Counted from the stretch's first letter, positions 17,388 through 26,317 are shown. The stretch is 64,000 bases of DNA from Amycolatopsis thermophila (GCF_030814215.1 NZ_JAUSUT010000001.1:2418001-2482000); one strand, 5' to 3'. Program-made: numbers and translations. The notes: a model not told the origin generated them from the sequence alone.

Positions 17388-18343
17388 CGATCGGCCATCC
17401 GCCGTGCGGCGTCGGCGAACGCCGCCCGCACGGCGGGTGGCTCCAGGACCTCGACGTGCACGCCGAGCCCGAGCAGCATGCTCGCCGCGATGTCGGGCTG
17501 TTCCAGGCCGAGTTCGACCTCGACCCAGCCGTCGTCGTCCGGCGGGCCGGCGGCGTCCAGCGCGGCCAGCGCCAGGTCGGGGTCGGCGACCTGGGGCAGC
17601 ATCCGGACGCCCCACCTGCTCAGCCGGAGTTTCACCGGGTGCCGGTGCACCGAGCGCTCGAACTCGGCGGACGACTTCTGCCACCAGCTCGCCAGGTCGA
17701 AGTCGGTGGGGCGCTCGAACCGGTCGTCGCGCAGGTCGACGGTCCGGATCTTGCTGACGCGGTAGGTCCGCGTGGCGTCACCGGTGCGCGCCACGAGGTA
17801 CCAGACGCCGGCCTTGAGGACGAGGCCGAGCGGCTCGAGGGTCCGTTCGACGGTCTGGTCGCCGCGCTGGTAGGTGATGCCGGCGCGACGCTGCTCCCAG
17901 ACCGCCCGGGCGATGTCGGCGAGGTGCTCGGCGTCCTCCTCGGAGCGGAACCAGCCGGGCGCGTCGAGGTGGAAGCGCTGGGCGAGGTGCTGGGCCTGGT
18001 CGCGCAGCGGGGCGGGCAGTGTCGCGGACACCTTGGCGTGCGCGGCGGAAACCGCGGTGCCGAGTCCCAGTTCGGCGAGCGCGCGGGGCACCCCCATCGC
18101 GAAGATCGCCACCGCTTCCCGCGAGGTGAGCCCGTCCAGCCGGGTCCGCCAGCCGTCGACGAGGCGGACGCCGCCGTAGCGCCCGGTCTCAGTCCACAGT
18201 GGAACCCCGGCGGCCTGCAGCGCGGCGATGTCGCGGTGCATGGTCCGCTCCGACACGCCGAGCGCCTCGGCCAACTCCGGCACGGTCGCGCTGCGCCTGC
18301 TCTGCAGGGTGAACAGCAGGGCGACCAGACGTTCCGCGCGCAT
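17378..18343 (-). CDS. WYL-domain transcriptional regulator (YafY type)
   Basis: The 321-residue protein has an N-terminal winged HTH (about 1-60, VPELAEALGVSERTMHRDIAAL), a WYL domain with the LKAGVWYLVARTG signature (about 180-195), and a C-terminal WCX-like region (about 235-310). WYL regulators sense nucleic acid or nucleotide ligands and control DNA damage or defence genes, among others. A perfect 15-bp palindrome sits directly in front of its ATG, which fits autorepression. Whether it controls the convergent SDR gene is unknown. Confidence 0.9.
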   Translation of the reverse strand: MRAERLVALLFTLQSRRSATVPELAEALGVSERTMHRDIAALQAAGVPLWTETGRYGGVRLVDGWRTRLDGLTSREAVAIFAMGVPRALAELGLGTAVSAAHAKVSATLPAPLRDQAQHLAQRFHLDAPGWFRSEEDAEHLADIARAVWEQRRAGITYQRGDQTVERTLEPLGLVLKAGVWYLVARTGDATRTYRVSKIRTVDLRDDRFERPTDFDLASWWQKSSAEFERSVHRHPVKLRLSRWGVRMLPQVADPDLALAALDAAGPPDDDGWVEVELGLEQPDIAASMLLGLGVHVEVLEPPAVRAAFADAARRMADRHR

Positions 18344-18344
18344 A

Positions 18345-18359
18345 CCGGCATGATGCCGG
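18345..18359. promoter_or_regulatory. Palindromic operator candidate at the WYL regulator start
   Basis: CCGGCAT-G-ATGCCGG, with perfect 7-bp arms, begins 1 nt upstream of the ATG and overlaps the region expected to hold the -10 of a leaderless transcript. Confidence 0.5.
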
Positions 18360-18399
18360 AGCTACCGGACGGCGCACCTGCCGGCAGCCCGGCGAGCGG

Positions 18400-19824
18400 T
18401 CAGAGGATCGGCTGCGGCGCGTAGTCCGACGCCTCGGGGAAGCGGGCCAGGACGTCCTCCACGCGCTCCACCACGGAGGCCACCTGCGCGGGCGCCACGC
18501 CGGTGAACGAGATCCGGTCGGCCAGCAGGCGGTCGAGGTCCTCGCGGTCCAGCGGCAGCCGATCGTCGGCGGCGAGCCGGTCCAGGACGTCGTTGTCGGC
18601 GCCCTTCTCCCGCATCGCCAGCGCCACCGCGACCGCGTGCTCCTTGATCGCCTCGTGCGCGGTCTCCCGGCCGACCCCGCCGCGCACCGAGGCCATCAGG
18701 ACCTTCGTCGTGGCCAGGAACGGCAGGTAGCGCTCCAGCTCGCGGGCGATGACCGCGGGGAAGGCGCCGAACTCGTCCAGCACCGTGAGGAACGTCTCCA
18801 GCAGACCGTCCAGCGCGAAGAACGCGTCCGGCAGCGCGACCCGGCGCACCACCGAGTCGGACACGTCGCCCTCGTTCCACTGGTCACCCGCGAGCTCACC
18901 GATCATCGAGAGGTACCCGCGCAGCACGACGGCCAGCCCGTTGACCCGCTCGCACGAGCGCGTGTTCATCTTGTGCGGCATCGCCGACGAGCCCACCTGG
19001 CCGGGCTTGAACCCCTCGGTGACCAGCTCGTGCCCGGCCATCAGCCGGATCGTCTTCGCCAGGCTGGACGGCGCCGCGGCCAGCTGGACCAGCGCGGAGA
19101 GCACGTCGAAGTCCAGCGAGCGCGGGTAGACCTGGCCGACGCTGGTGAACGTGCGGGCGAACCCGAGGTGCTCGGCGATGCGGTGCTCCAGCTCACCGAG
19201 CTTCGACTCGGCGCCGAGCAGGTCCAGCATGTCCTGCGCGGTCCCGACCGGGCCCTTGATGCCGCGCAGCGGGTACCGGCCGATCAGGTCGTCCAGCCGC
19301 TCGAACGCGACCAGCAGCTCGTCGGCCGCGGTCGCGAACCGCTTGCCCAGGGTGGTCGCCTGCGCCGCCACGTTGTGCGAGCGGCCCGCCATCACCAGCT
19401 CGGCGTGCTCGGCGGCGAGCGCGGCCAGCCGGGCCAGCACCGTCACCACCCGCGAGCGCAGCAGCTCCAGCGACCGGCGGACCTGCAGCTGCTCGACGTT
19501 CTCGGTGAGGTCGCGCGAAGTCATGCCCTTGTGCACGTGCTCGTGGCCGGCCAGGGCGTTGAACTCCTCGATCCGCGCCTTCACGTCGTGCCGGGTGACG
19601 CGCTCCCGCTCCGCGATACTGGCCAGGTCGACCTGGTCCAGCACGCGCTCGTAGTCCTCGACGACCCCGTCCGGCACCTCGACGCCCAGCTCCCGCTGCG
19701 CGCGCAGCACCGCGATCCACAGCTCGCGCTCGAGCTTCACCTTGTTCTCCAGCGACCACAGGGACACCAGCTCCGGCGAGGCGTAGCGGCCGGCGAGGAC
19801 GTTCGGGATCTGCGGTTTCGTCAC
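18400..19824 (-). CDS. purB: Adenylosuccinate lyase
   Basis: PurB catalyses two steps of purine synthesis: SAICAR to AICAR plus fumarate, and adenylosuccinate to AMP plus fumarate. The 474-residue protein carries the fumarase/aspartase signature GSSAMPHKMN, the GMTSRDLTENVEQL substrate-binding segment, and GRSHNVAAQATTLGKRF with the catalytic His. The GTG start overlaps the TetR stop codon in a GTGA, so translation is probably coupled to the regulator upstream. Confidence 0.97.
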   Translation of the reverse strand: MTKPQIPNVLAGRYASPELVSLWSLENKVKLERELWIAVLRAQRELGVEVPDGVVEDYERVLDQVDLASIAERERVTRHDVKARIEEFNALAGHEHVHKGMTSRDLTENVEQLQVRRSLELLRSRVVTVLARLAALAAEHAELVMAGRSHNVAAQATTLGKRFATAADELLVAFERLDDLIGRYPLRGIKGPVGTAQDMLDLLGAESKLGELEHRIAEHLGFARTFTSVGQVYPRSLDFDVLSALVQLAAAPSSLAKTIRLMAGHELVTEGFKPGQVGSSAMPHKMNTRSCERVNGLAVVLRGYLSMIGELAGDQWNEGDVSDSVVRRVALPDAFFALDGLLETFLTVLDEFGAFPAVIARELERYLPFLATTKVLMASVRGGVGRETAHEAIKEHAVAVALAMREKGADNDVLDRLAADDRLPLDREDLDRLLADRISFTGVAPAQVASVVERVEDVLARFPEASDYAPQPIL

Positions 19825-20411
19825 GACCCAAGCTTAGAGAGGGCTGTCGCGAGCCTGGCCCGCGCCACCGCCCGCGGATCCGGGTCGACCTCGATCAAGG
19901 CGTTGACCACGGCACCGTCGACGAGCGCGACCAGTTCGTCCAGCCGGTCGCGGTCGATCGCCAGCCCGGACCTCGCGAAGATCTCGGTCAGCAGCTCGCG
20001 CAGCTCCTCGCCGAGCGCCCGCATCAACGGCCGCAGGTACGGTCGCCGCCCGGTCGCCACCAGCCGCTCGTACCGCAGCAGTACCGCCTCGTAGCCGGGG
20101 TCCTCGCCGAGCAGCTGGTCGAGCACCAGCTCCACCACGCTGTCGGTGCCGCGGTGCTCGGTCGGCAGCCCGTCCAGCTGGGCCCGGCCGCGCGCCAGCT
20201 CGGCGCGGCCGTGGTGCTCGGCGGCGGCGCTGATGAGGTCGTCCAGTGAGTCGAAGTAGTAGGTCGTCGACGCCAGGGGCAGGCCGGCCCGCTCGGCGAC
20301 GGCGCGGTGGCGGATCGCGTCGAAACCGCCCTCGACCAGCAGCTCGGCGGCGGCTTCGACGAGAGCCGCCCGCCTGCGCTCACCCTTCGGCGTGCTCGCT
20401 CCGGACGTCAT
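19821..20411 (-). CDS. TetR-family transcriptional regulator
   Basis: The 196-residue protein has a TetR N-terminal HTH (about 12-60, GFDAIRHRAVAERAGLPLASTTYYF) and a divergent helical ligand-binding domain. It is translationally coupled to purB (4-nt overlap). Only 18 nt separate its ATG from the stop of the upstream membrane-protein gene, so there is little room for a separate promoter. Its ligand and targets are unknown. Its position would let it co-vary with purB expression. Confidence 0.9.
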   Translation of the reverse strand: MTSGASTPKGERRRAALVEAAAELLVEGGFDAIRHRAVAERAGLPLASTTYYFDSLDDLISAAAEHHGRAELARGRAQLDGLPTEHRGTDSVVELVLDQLLGEDPGYEAVLLRYERLVATGRRPYLRPLMRALGEELRELLTEIFARSGLAIDRDRLDELVALVDGAVVNALIEVDPDPRAVARARLATALSKLGS

Positions 20412-20429
20412 GGCGGCCCATTTTGCCAG

Positions 20430-21113
20430 CTAGAACCTCGCGGCGAGCGCGGTGGCGATCTTCGCGACGTCGTCGGAGAGCGGCGCCGCGCTGCCCGCCC
20501 CGGGCACGCTCAGCACGATGACCGTCCCGCCGGCCGCGGTCAGCCGCTGGTCGGCCACGGAGCCGTCGGCGAGCCTGGCGAGCTGCACGCTCGCCCCGCG
20601 CGGCAGCACGGTGGCCGACACCGTCCCGGTCCGGCCGCCCTCGGCGACCCCGTAGGCCGCCGACCGCGAACCCGGCGTGCACACCTCGCCGGCACGCGGC
20701 CCGGTGATGCCGGTGGCCGGGAGCTCGCCAGCGAGGGCGGTGGCGAGCTCCCGGTCCACCTTGTCGCACCCGGGGGTGCTGTCGGCCCGCGGGCCGTTCT
20801 CCCCGGACCCCACTCCTCCCTGCATGGCGGAGGGGCCGGGAAGGCCTGACGCGGACGGGAGACGTGCCGGGCCCGAGGCCGGTTGCTCCTGCCCGAGGAC
20901 TTGATTCGATTGAGTGGTCCGCGACTGGACAAACCCGGCGATTCCGGCGCCGAGCAGGGCGAACACCACGCACAGTGACGCCGCGGCGATCGTCATCCGG
21001 CGCCGGATGGCGACCCGTGCGGAGCGCTCCCGCACGTCCCGCACGTCGAACCCGGCGGGCGGCGGTTCGCCCGGCGCGGACCGGAACAACTCCCTCAGCT
21101 CGTGCTCATCCAC
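20430..21113 (-). CDS. Single-pass membrane protein, probable anti-sigma factor partner
   Basis: The 227-residue protein has a short cytoplasmic N-terminus with the pattern DEHELRELFRSAPGEPPPAGFD, one membrane helix (about 41-62) and an extracytoplasmic Pro/Gly/Ser-rich region. Its start overlaps the end of the SigE-type sigma gene by 8 nt, the usual arrangement of an ECF sigma factor and its membrane-bound partner. It lacks a zinc-binding HxxxCxxC motif, so a ZAS-type mechanism is not supported. The extracellular part (about 110-227) has no recognised domain. Confidence 0.7.
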   Translation of the reverse strand: MDEHELRELFRSAPGEPPPAGFDVRDVRERSARVAIRRRMTIAAASLCVVFALLGAGIAGFVQSRTTQSNQVLGQEQPASGPARLPSASGLPGPSAMQGGVGSGENGPRADSTPGCDKVDRELATALAGELPATGITGPRAGEVCTPGSRSAAYGVAEGGRTGTVSATVLPRGASVQLARLADGSVADQRLTAAGGTVIVLSVPGAGSAAPLSDDVAKIATALAARF

Positions 21114-21615
21114 CGGCTTCCACCTCCTCGCCCAGTGCCTTCCGCAGGTGCGCCAGCCCGCGCGCGGTCTGGCTCTTCACGTTCCCCTCGCTGCAGCCGA
21201 GCGCTTTCGCGACGGCGGCGACGTCGAGTCCCTCGAAGTACCGCAGCACCAGCACCGCCCGCTGCTTCGGCGGCACCGTGCGCAGCCCGGCCAGCAGGTC
21301 CGCCCTGGTCGCGACCTGCTCGTCCAGCCGGGCGCCCGCCGGTTCGGGCTCGGGCAGCCGCTCCACCTGCCGCTCCCTCCGCCACGGCCGTCTCGACTCG
21401 TCGATCGACGCGCGGACCAGCGTCCGGCGCACGTACGCGTCGGTCGCGGCCCGGTCCCGGATGCGGTTCCACTTCCGGTGCAGCGCCACGAACGCCGTCT
21501 GCGCGAGGTCGTCCGCGCGATGCCAGTCACCACACAGCAGGTACGCGGTGCGGCGCACGGAGTCCCGCCTGGCCGCGAAGTACTCCGCGAAGTCCCGCTC
21601 GTCCCCGTCGTCCAC
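21106..21615 (-). CDS. SigE-family ECF RNA polymerase sigma factor
   Basis: The 169-residue protein has sigma region 2 (DFAEYFAARRDSVRRTAYLLCGDWHRADDLAQTAF, shown only in part: RTAYLLCGDWHRADDLAQTA) and region 4 (LPPKQ-like PPKQRAVLVLRYFEGLDVAA ... SEGNVKSQTARGL). It matches the SigE-type (SigE family, TIGR02983-like) actinobacterial group. The GTG start is followed by MDDGDERDF. It is the first gene of a possible four-gene operon that ends in purB. Its signal is unknown. Confidence 0.9.
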   Translation of the reverse strand: MDDGDERDFAEYFAARRDSVRRTAYLLCGDWHRADDLAQTAFVALHRKWNRIRDRAATDAYVRRTLVRASIDESRRPWRRERQVERLPEPEPAGARLDEQVATRADLLAGLRTVPPKQRAVLVLRYFEGLDVAAVAKALGCSEGNVKSQTARGLAHLRKALGEEVEAGG

Positions 21616-21720
21616 GCGCCAAGACTCTCCGCTCGCCGGTCCCGCCGTAAAGACGGAAGCACTCCAGTGGAGGGTTGCACCTTCTTGAAGATCATCTGAA
21701 CGGTGTGATGTGATCTGACT

Positions 21721-22755
21721 GTGACCTCAGCAGCCACCCAGTTGATCGACTTCCGCTCTGACACCGTCACTCGTCCGGATGAGCAGATGCGCAGAGCAAT
21801 GGCGTCCGCTGAGGTCGGCGACAACGTGATCGACGTCGACCCGACGGTCCGCGAGCTCGAGGAGCGCGCGGCCGCGGTCCTCGGCATGCCCGCCGCCCTG
21901 TGGACCCCCAGCGGCACGATGGCCAACCTCATCGCCCTGTCGGTGCACCTCAAGCGCGGCGACCGGTTCCTCGCCCCGAAGAACGCGCACGTCCTGAACA
22001 ACGAGCTGGGCTCGGCGGCCTGGCTCGCCGGCGGGATGCCGGAGGCGCTCGAGCACGACGGCGGTCCCGGCCGCCCCAAGCCGGAGACGGTCGCCGCGGC
22101 GACCGGCGCGCGCGGCGGCCCGTACTACACGCTGCGCACCACGCTGCTCTGCCTGGAGAACACCCACAACGCGGCCGGTGGCGCGGTCATCCCGCCGCAC
22201 GAGCACGCGCAGCTGCTGTCCACCGCCCGGCAGGCCGGCCTGCAGGTCCACCTCGACGGCGCGCGCGTCTGGCACGCGGCCGTCGCGCTCGGTCTGCCGC
22301 CCGCCGCGCTGACCGTCGGTGTCGACAGCGTGTCGGCGTGCTTCAGCAAGGGGCTCGGCGCGCCGGCCGGTTCGGTCGTCGCGGGCAGCCGGGAGTTCGT
22401 CGAGCGCGCGCGCCGGATGCGGCAGATGCTCGGTGGCGGCATGCGTCAGATCGGCGTGCTGGCCGCGGCCTGCCTGGTCGCGCTGGACCGGGTCCCCGAC
22501 CTCGCCGAGGAGCACGACAAGGCCCGGCGGCTCGCGGACGGGCTGCGCGAGCTCGGCTGGTCGGCCGACACCCCGGAGACCAACATCGTGCTGGCACCGG
22601 TCGCGGACATCTCGGTGACGCTGGAGTCGCTGCAGGCGCAGGGCGTGCTCGCGCTGCCGATGGCCGGGAAGGTGCGGTTCGTGCTGCACCGGGACGTCTC
22701 GGCCGCGGACGTGGACGAGGCGCTGCGCCGGATCAAGGCCGGCGGCCACCCGTGA
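21721..22755 (+). CDS. Low-specificity L-threonine aldolase
   Basis: This PLP enzyme (344 residues) cleaves L-threonine or allo-threonine to glycine and acetaldehyde. Family motifs are FRSDTVTRPDEQMRRAM at the N terminus, the HLDGARVWHA segment, and the PLP lysine K210 in CFSKGLGAPAG. The start is GTG, 1 nt after a TGATCTGACT run, with no clear ribosome-binding site, consistent with a leaderless mRNA. The downstream HAD gene overlaps it by 4 nt. A role in glycine/one-carbon supply for purine synthesis is only an inference from location. Confidence 0.92.
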   Translation: MTSAATQLIDFRSDTVTRPDEQMRRAMASAEVGDNVIDVDPTVRELEERAAAVLGMPAALWTPSGTMANLIALSVHLKRGDRFLAPKNAHVLNNELGSAAWLAGGMPEALEHDGGPGRPKPETVAAATGARGGPYYTLRTTLLCLENTHNAAGGAVIPPHEHAQLLSTARQAGLQVHLDGARVWHAAVALGLPPAALTVGVDSVSACFSKGLGAPAGSVVAGSREFVERARRMRQMLGGGMRQIGVLAAACLVALDRVPDLAEEHDKARRLADGLRELGWSADTPETNIVLAPVADISVTLESLQAQGVLALPMAGKVRFVLHRDVSAADVDEALRRIKAGGHP

Positions 22756-23330
22756 CCGGCTGGGTCGTGTTCGACTACGGCGAGGTGATCTGCGGCCGGA
22801 CGACCGCGCTGCCCGCGCTCGCCGGGACGCTCGGGGTGCCGCTCGAGGAGTTCGAGCCGCAGTACTGGCGCCTGCGCGACGCCTACGACCGCGGCTGCAC
22901 GGACCTGGAGTACTGGGGCGCGCTCGGCGACGCGCTCGGGGTGCCGGTCGACGAGTCCACTTCGGACCGGCTCACCGAGATCGATGTCCGCGGCTGGTCG
23001 GAGGTGCGCCCGGCGTCGCTGGAGCTGCTGGCCGGGTTGAGCGAGGCCGGCGTGCCGCTGGCGCTGCTGTCCAACGCGCCGTCCTCGTTCGCCCGCTTCG
23101 CCGAGCGGCAGGACTGGGTGCGGCACTTCCGCGTCCGGGTGTTCTCCGGGGACGTGGGTGTCGCCAAACCGGACGCCGAGATCTTCGAACTGCTCGTCGC
23201 CCGCCTCGGTGTCCCGGCGGGCGACTGCGTGTTCTTCGACGACCGCCAGTCCAATGTGGACGGCGCGCGGGCGGTGGGCCTGCGGGCGCACCTGTGGGAC
23301 GGCCCCGAGGCGGCGCGCGCCCTGCTCTAG
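22752..23330 (+). CDS. HAD-superfamily hydrolase (subfamily IA)
   Basis: The protein has 192 residues from a GTG that overlaps the threonine aldolase stop in a GTGA. It shows HAD motif I as VFDYGEVI (the second Asp is replaced by Gly, which is common in phosphatases with variant motif I), motif II LLSNAP and motif III/IV KPDAEIFEL ... CVFFDDRQSNV. A phosphatase acting on a small phosphorylated metabolite is likely, but the substrate is unknown. Its TAG stop and the TAG of the convergent 61-residue protein share one CTAG. Confidence 0.85.
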   Translation: MTGWVVFDYGEVICGRTTALPALAGTLGVPLEEFEPQYWRLRDAYDRGCTDLEYWGALGDALGVPVDESTSDRLTEIDVRGWSEVRPASLELLAGLSEAGVPLALLSNAPSSFARFAERQDWVRHFRVRVFSGDVGVAKPDAEIFELLVARLGVPAGDCVFFDDRQSNVDGARAVGLRAHLWDGPEAARALL

Positions 23331-23512
23331 GGGCGCAGCTGCTTGCGGTCCTTGTTGTTCTTGATCGCGTTGTAGGCGGCGGCGCCGAGGAAGCCGACGC
23401 CACCGATGACGGCGATCCACAGCACGGCCTTGAACACGAACCCGATCACCGAGCCGATCACCATGAACGCGAGCCAGGCGACGATCAGCGCGCCGACGAT
23501 CTTCCAGAACAT
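23327..23512 (-). CDS. Small two-helix membrane protein, 61 residues
   Basis: This short protein starts MFWKIVGALIVAWLAFMVIG and consists of two hydrophobic segments (about 4-25 and 28-50) followed by a basic tail (NNKDRKQLRP). A GGAGGG ribosome-binding site lies 6 nt before the ATG. The function is unknown; similar small proteins occur across actinobacteria. Its stop codon overlaps that of the HAD gene on the other strand. Confidence 0.75.
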   Translation of the reverse strand: MFWKIVGALIVAWLAFMVIGSVIGFVFKAVLWIAVIGGVGFLGAAAYNAIKNNKDRKQLRP

Positions 23513-23535
23513 GGCATCCCTCCGGTTGTGCCACC

Positions 23536-23554
23536 GCGGGCCCGTTCGGCCCGC
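23536..23554. terminator. Weak hairpin after the aminotransferase gene
   Basis: GCGGGCC-cgttc-GGCCCGC, 7-bp stem and 5-nt loop, lies 54 bp past the aminotransferase stop and upstream of the small membrane protein. Confidence 0.35.
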
Positions 23555-23607
23555 TACGAGCAGCCTCGCACGGCTGGCGGCGGGGACGCCCGTGTTCTGG
23601 TCAACGT

Positions 23608-24795
23608 TCAGGGAAAACTGGGGGTTCCCCCGGAGAGCCAGCTCCCGAGCCGCCGGACGCCCTCGGTGACGTCGGCCTCCGAGCCGGCGAAGGAGAACCG
23701 GACGAACTTCCCACCGTCGACCGGGTCGAAGTCGATCCCCGGCGTGATCGCCACACCCGTGTCGGCCAGCAGCCGCTGGCACCAGCTCAGGCTGTCGCTC
23801 GTGTGCGCGGAGACGTCGACGTAGGCGTAGAACGCGCCGTCGACCGGCGCGATCCGGTCCAGCCCGATGCCCGCGAGCCCGTCGAGCAGCAGGTCCCGGT
23901 TGCGGCGGTAGTGCTCGACGTGCCCGTCCAGCTCGGCGTAGGACTCCGGCTCGAACGCCGCGACGGCCGCGTGCTGGGCCAGCGCGGGCGCGCAGATGTT
24001 GAGGTTGCCGGTCAGCACGTCGACCGCGCGGTGCAGGCGCTTCGGGGCGAGCATCCAGCCCAGCCGCCAGCCGGTCATCGCGAAGTACTTGCTGAACGAG
24101 CCGAGCACGATCGACTCGGTCGTCGACTGCCACGCGCAGCCGAGCTGCGTGCCGTAGGAGATGCCGTGGTAGATCTCGTCGCTGATCAGCTGCACCCCGC
24201 GGGCCGAGCACCAGCCGGCGATGGCGGCCAGCTCGCCCGGCGGCAGCGCCGTGCCCGCCGGGTTCGTCGGGCTCGCCACGATCAGGCCGTCGATCGGGCC
24301 CAGCTCGTCGAGCAGGTCGACGGTCGGCTGGAACCGGGTGCGCTCGCCGGTGGCGAACTCCACGACCTCGCAGCCCAGGGCGGACAACAGGTTGCGGTAG
24401 GCCGGGTAACCGGGCCGCGCCATCGCGACGCGGGCGCCGGCGTCGAACGCGGACAGGAACGACAGCATGAACCCGCCGGAGGAGCCGGTGGTGACGATGA
24501 CGTCCTCCGGGCTGACCGTCATGCCGTAGCGGCGGTCGTAGTGCCCGGCGATCGCCTCGCGCAGCTCGGGGATGCCGAGCTGGACGGTGTAGCCGAGGTT
24601 CTGTTCGGTGAGCGCCCGCGCGGCCGCCTCCAGGACCGGTTTCGGCGCGCCCGCGCTCGGCTGCCCGGCGGCGAGCGACACGACGTCACCGTGCGTCCGC
24701 TGCCGCGCGGCGGCGGCCGAGAGCACCTCCATCACGTGGAAGGGCGCGACGTCGGCGCGCGCGGCCGGACCGGGGAAAGCTGCTGAGGCGACCAT
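23608..24795 (-). CDS. Class I/II PLP-dependent aminotransferase
   Basis: The 395-residue protein is an aspartate-aminotransferase-fold enzyme (AspC/AlaT-like subgroup). It shows the SLAAGQPS and YTVQLGIPELREAIA N-terminal segments, the SPTNPAGT loop, ISDEIYHGISYG, and the PLP lysine K236 in SFSKYFAMTGWRLGW. The Arg of FVRFSFAG near the C terminus binds the substrate carboxylate. The amino-donor specificity is not predictable. It is a single gene, with its own promoter. Confidence 0.9.
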   Translation of the reverse strand: MVASAAFPGPAARADVAPFHVMEVLSAAAARQRTHGDVVSLAAGQPSAGAPKPVLEAAARALTEQNLGYTVQLGIPELREAIAGHYDRRYGMTVSPEDVIVTTGSSGGFMLSFLSAFDAGARVAMARPGYPAYRNLLSALGCEVVEFATGERTRFQPTVDLLDELGPIDGLIVASPTNPAGTALPPGELAAIAGWCSARGVQLISDEIYHGISYGTQLGCAWQSTTESIVLGSFSKYFAMTGWRLGWMLAPKRLHRAVDVLTGNLNICAPALAQHAAVAAFEPESYAELDGHVEHYRRNRDLLLDGLAGIGLDRIAPVDGAFYAYVDVSAHTSDSLSWCQRLLADTGVAITPGIDFDPVDGGKFVRFSFAGSEADVTEGVRRLGSWLSGGTPSFP

Positions 24796-24854
24796 GGCCC
24801 CCAGGGTAAGTGGGCTCAGCCGGCCGGCAGCCGGAGGTGCACGACCGGCCCGCG

Positions 24855-25964
24855 TCAGTAGCCCTGGTAGGCGCCACCGTGGGCCATGGACTTCAGGCCG
24901 GGGTGGCCCTCGAACCCGCCGTACCTGCTGAACGTGTACCGCACCCCGGCGATGATGTTGTCCACCGGGTTGTAGATGTCATCGTGTCCGGGCAGTTTGT
25001 ACGCGTTGAACGTCGAATCGATGCACTGCATCAACCCCTTCGACGGGTGCCCCGCCTTCGCGTTCGAATCCCACAGGTTGATCGCGTTCGGATCGCCGCC
25101 CGACTCCTTCTCGACGATCGTCCAGATCTTGTCGATGTCGGCTTCCGTGACCGGGACTCCCTGCGCCTGCAGGATGCGGATCGCCTCTTCGATCCACTGC
25201 CGCACGTTGCCCGGTGGCGGCGTGCTCGGCGGGCCGCCGCTCGGGCCCATTCCCCCGCCGCCACCACCGCCGCCGCCACTGCCACCACCGCCGCCGCGGA
25301 GTCCGCCCGTGCTCTGCATCGCCTTCGGTGTGCGGTTCAGCGGAGGCACGGACGCGTAGCCGCCCTGGACGTCCTTCTTCACCAGGTCCATGACCCGGCT
25401 GATCTGGTCGTTCGCGCCGTTGAGCAGTCCTTGGATCTGGTCGCGCGCGCCGGTCGCGATGCCGCTCGTCTTCTGCGCGTTGGCGGCCATGATCTCGGCG
25501 GATGTCGGGGAGGGCATGGTCGCGCCCTCCTTGCCCTCGGCGACCTCGCGTTCCTTCGCCTCGGCGGCGTTCGCCCTGGTCACGGCGTCGCGGTTGGCGG
25601 CCTCGATGTCCGTCCGCGCCTGCTGCTCGATCCCGTCGATCCGGCCCTTCACGTCGGCCAGCGACGTCTGCAGGTTCGACATCTCTCGCGCGACCTCGTC
25701 GAGGTGGTCGTTGACCCTCCGGCCCGCGTCGCCGATCTGCTTGACGTAGGCGAAGAACGCGTCGGCCGCGGGCCCGCTCCACGTGCCGCCGCCGAGGGCC
25801 GCGGTCGCGTTGCGCAGCGCCGTCGAGTGGTCCGCCGAGTCCTTCGACGCCTGCGTGAACTGGTCCACGACGGCCTGGATCCCGGCCGGGTTCAGCTTTT
25901 CGACCTGCTGCGCGCGGGTCTGCACGTCGTTCCATTCGGGCGGCATGCCGGGTGCGGCGACCAT
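24855..25964 (-). CDS. WXG100-like protein fused to an SLT lytic transglycosylase
   Basis: The 369-residue protein has an N-terminal WXG100/type VII secretion-like helical hairpin (about 10-130) with the turn TWSG at 61-64. A Gly-rich linker (about 222-240) leads to a transglycosylase SLT domain (about 255-369). The catalytic Glu is E287 in EKESGGDPNAIN, and GLMQCIDSTF matches the family GLMQ motif. It would cleave peptidoglycan glycans outside the membrane. There is no signal peptide, so the N-terminal domain probably directs secretion through the type VII system. It is the last gene of the PE/PPE/EspG operon and shares one base with the upstream gene. Confidence 0.85.
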   Translation of the reverse strand: MVAAPGMPPEWNDVQTRAQQVEKLNPAGIQAVVDQFTQASKDSADHSTALRNATAALGGGTWSGPAADAFFAYVKQIGDAGRRVNDHLDEVAREMSNLQTSLADVKGRIDGIEQQARTDIEAANRDAVTRANAAEAKEREVAEGKEGATMPSPTSAEIMAANAQKTSGIATGARDQIQGLLNGANDQISRVMDLVKKDVQGGYASVPPLNRTPKAMQSTGGLRGGGGGSGGGGGGGGGMGPSGGPPSTPPPGNVRQWIEEAIRILQAQGVPVTEADIDKIWTIVEKESGGDPNAINLWDSNAKAGHPSKGLMQCIDSTFNAYKLPGHDDIYNPVDNIIAGVRYTFSRYGGFEGHPGLKSMAHGGAYQGY

Positions 25965-26317
25965 CAGACCTGCAGGCTTCCGTCCTTGACGGTGACGCTG
26001 TCCCGCGCCGCGTCGTCGGTTTCGCGCAGGGCCCGCGCCGCGTCGCGCAGGGCGCTGCCGGTCGACGTCATCAGCTCGGCGGCCGCGTCGAACTCCTTGT
26101 GCACGCCGTCGCGGAGCGTGCCCAGCGCGTGCACCATCCCGTCCGACGGGTGCTCGCGCGGGTCGAGTTCGTCCGGGTGCTTGATCGCACCGAACGGGTT
26201 CTCCCCGGTCACGCCGGTCACCTTGTCCTTGGCTCGCTTGAAGTGCTCGTGGATGGCCTCGACCTGACCGGCCACGTACTCCAACGAGTCGGGATCGCTT
26301 TCAGGCACGTCGCTCAC
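25964..26317 (-). CDS. Small helical type VII secretion-associated protein
   Basis: The protein has 117 residues from the GTG at 26317. It is mostly helical and has no signal peptide or membrane helix, with LEYVAGQVEAIHEHFKRAKD in the N-terminal half and AAELMTSTGSALRDAARALRE near the end. This pattern and its place between EspG and the WXG100-transglycosylase gene suggest a secreted EspC/ESX-type partner of the transglycosylase. Another GTG at 26308 is possible. Its stop and the downstream ATG overlap as TGATG. Confidence 0.6.
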   Translation of the reverse strand: MSDVPESDPDSLEYVAGQVEAIHEHFKRAKDKVTGVTGENPFGAIKHPDELDPREHPSDGMVHALGTLRDGVHKEFDAAAELMTSTGSALRDAARALRETDDAARDSVTVKDGSLQV

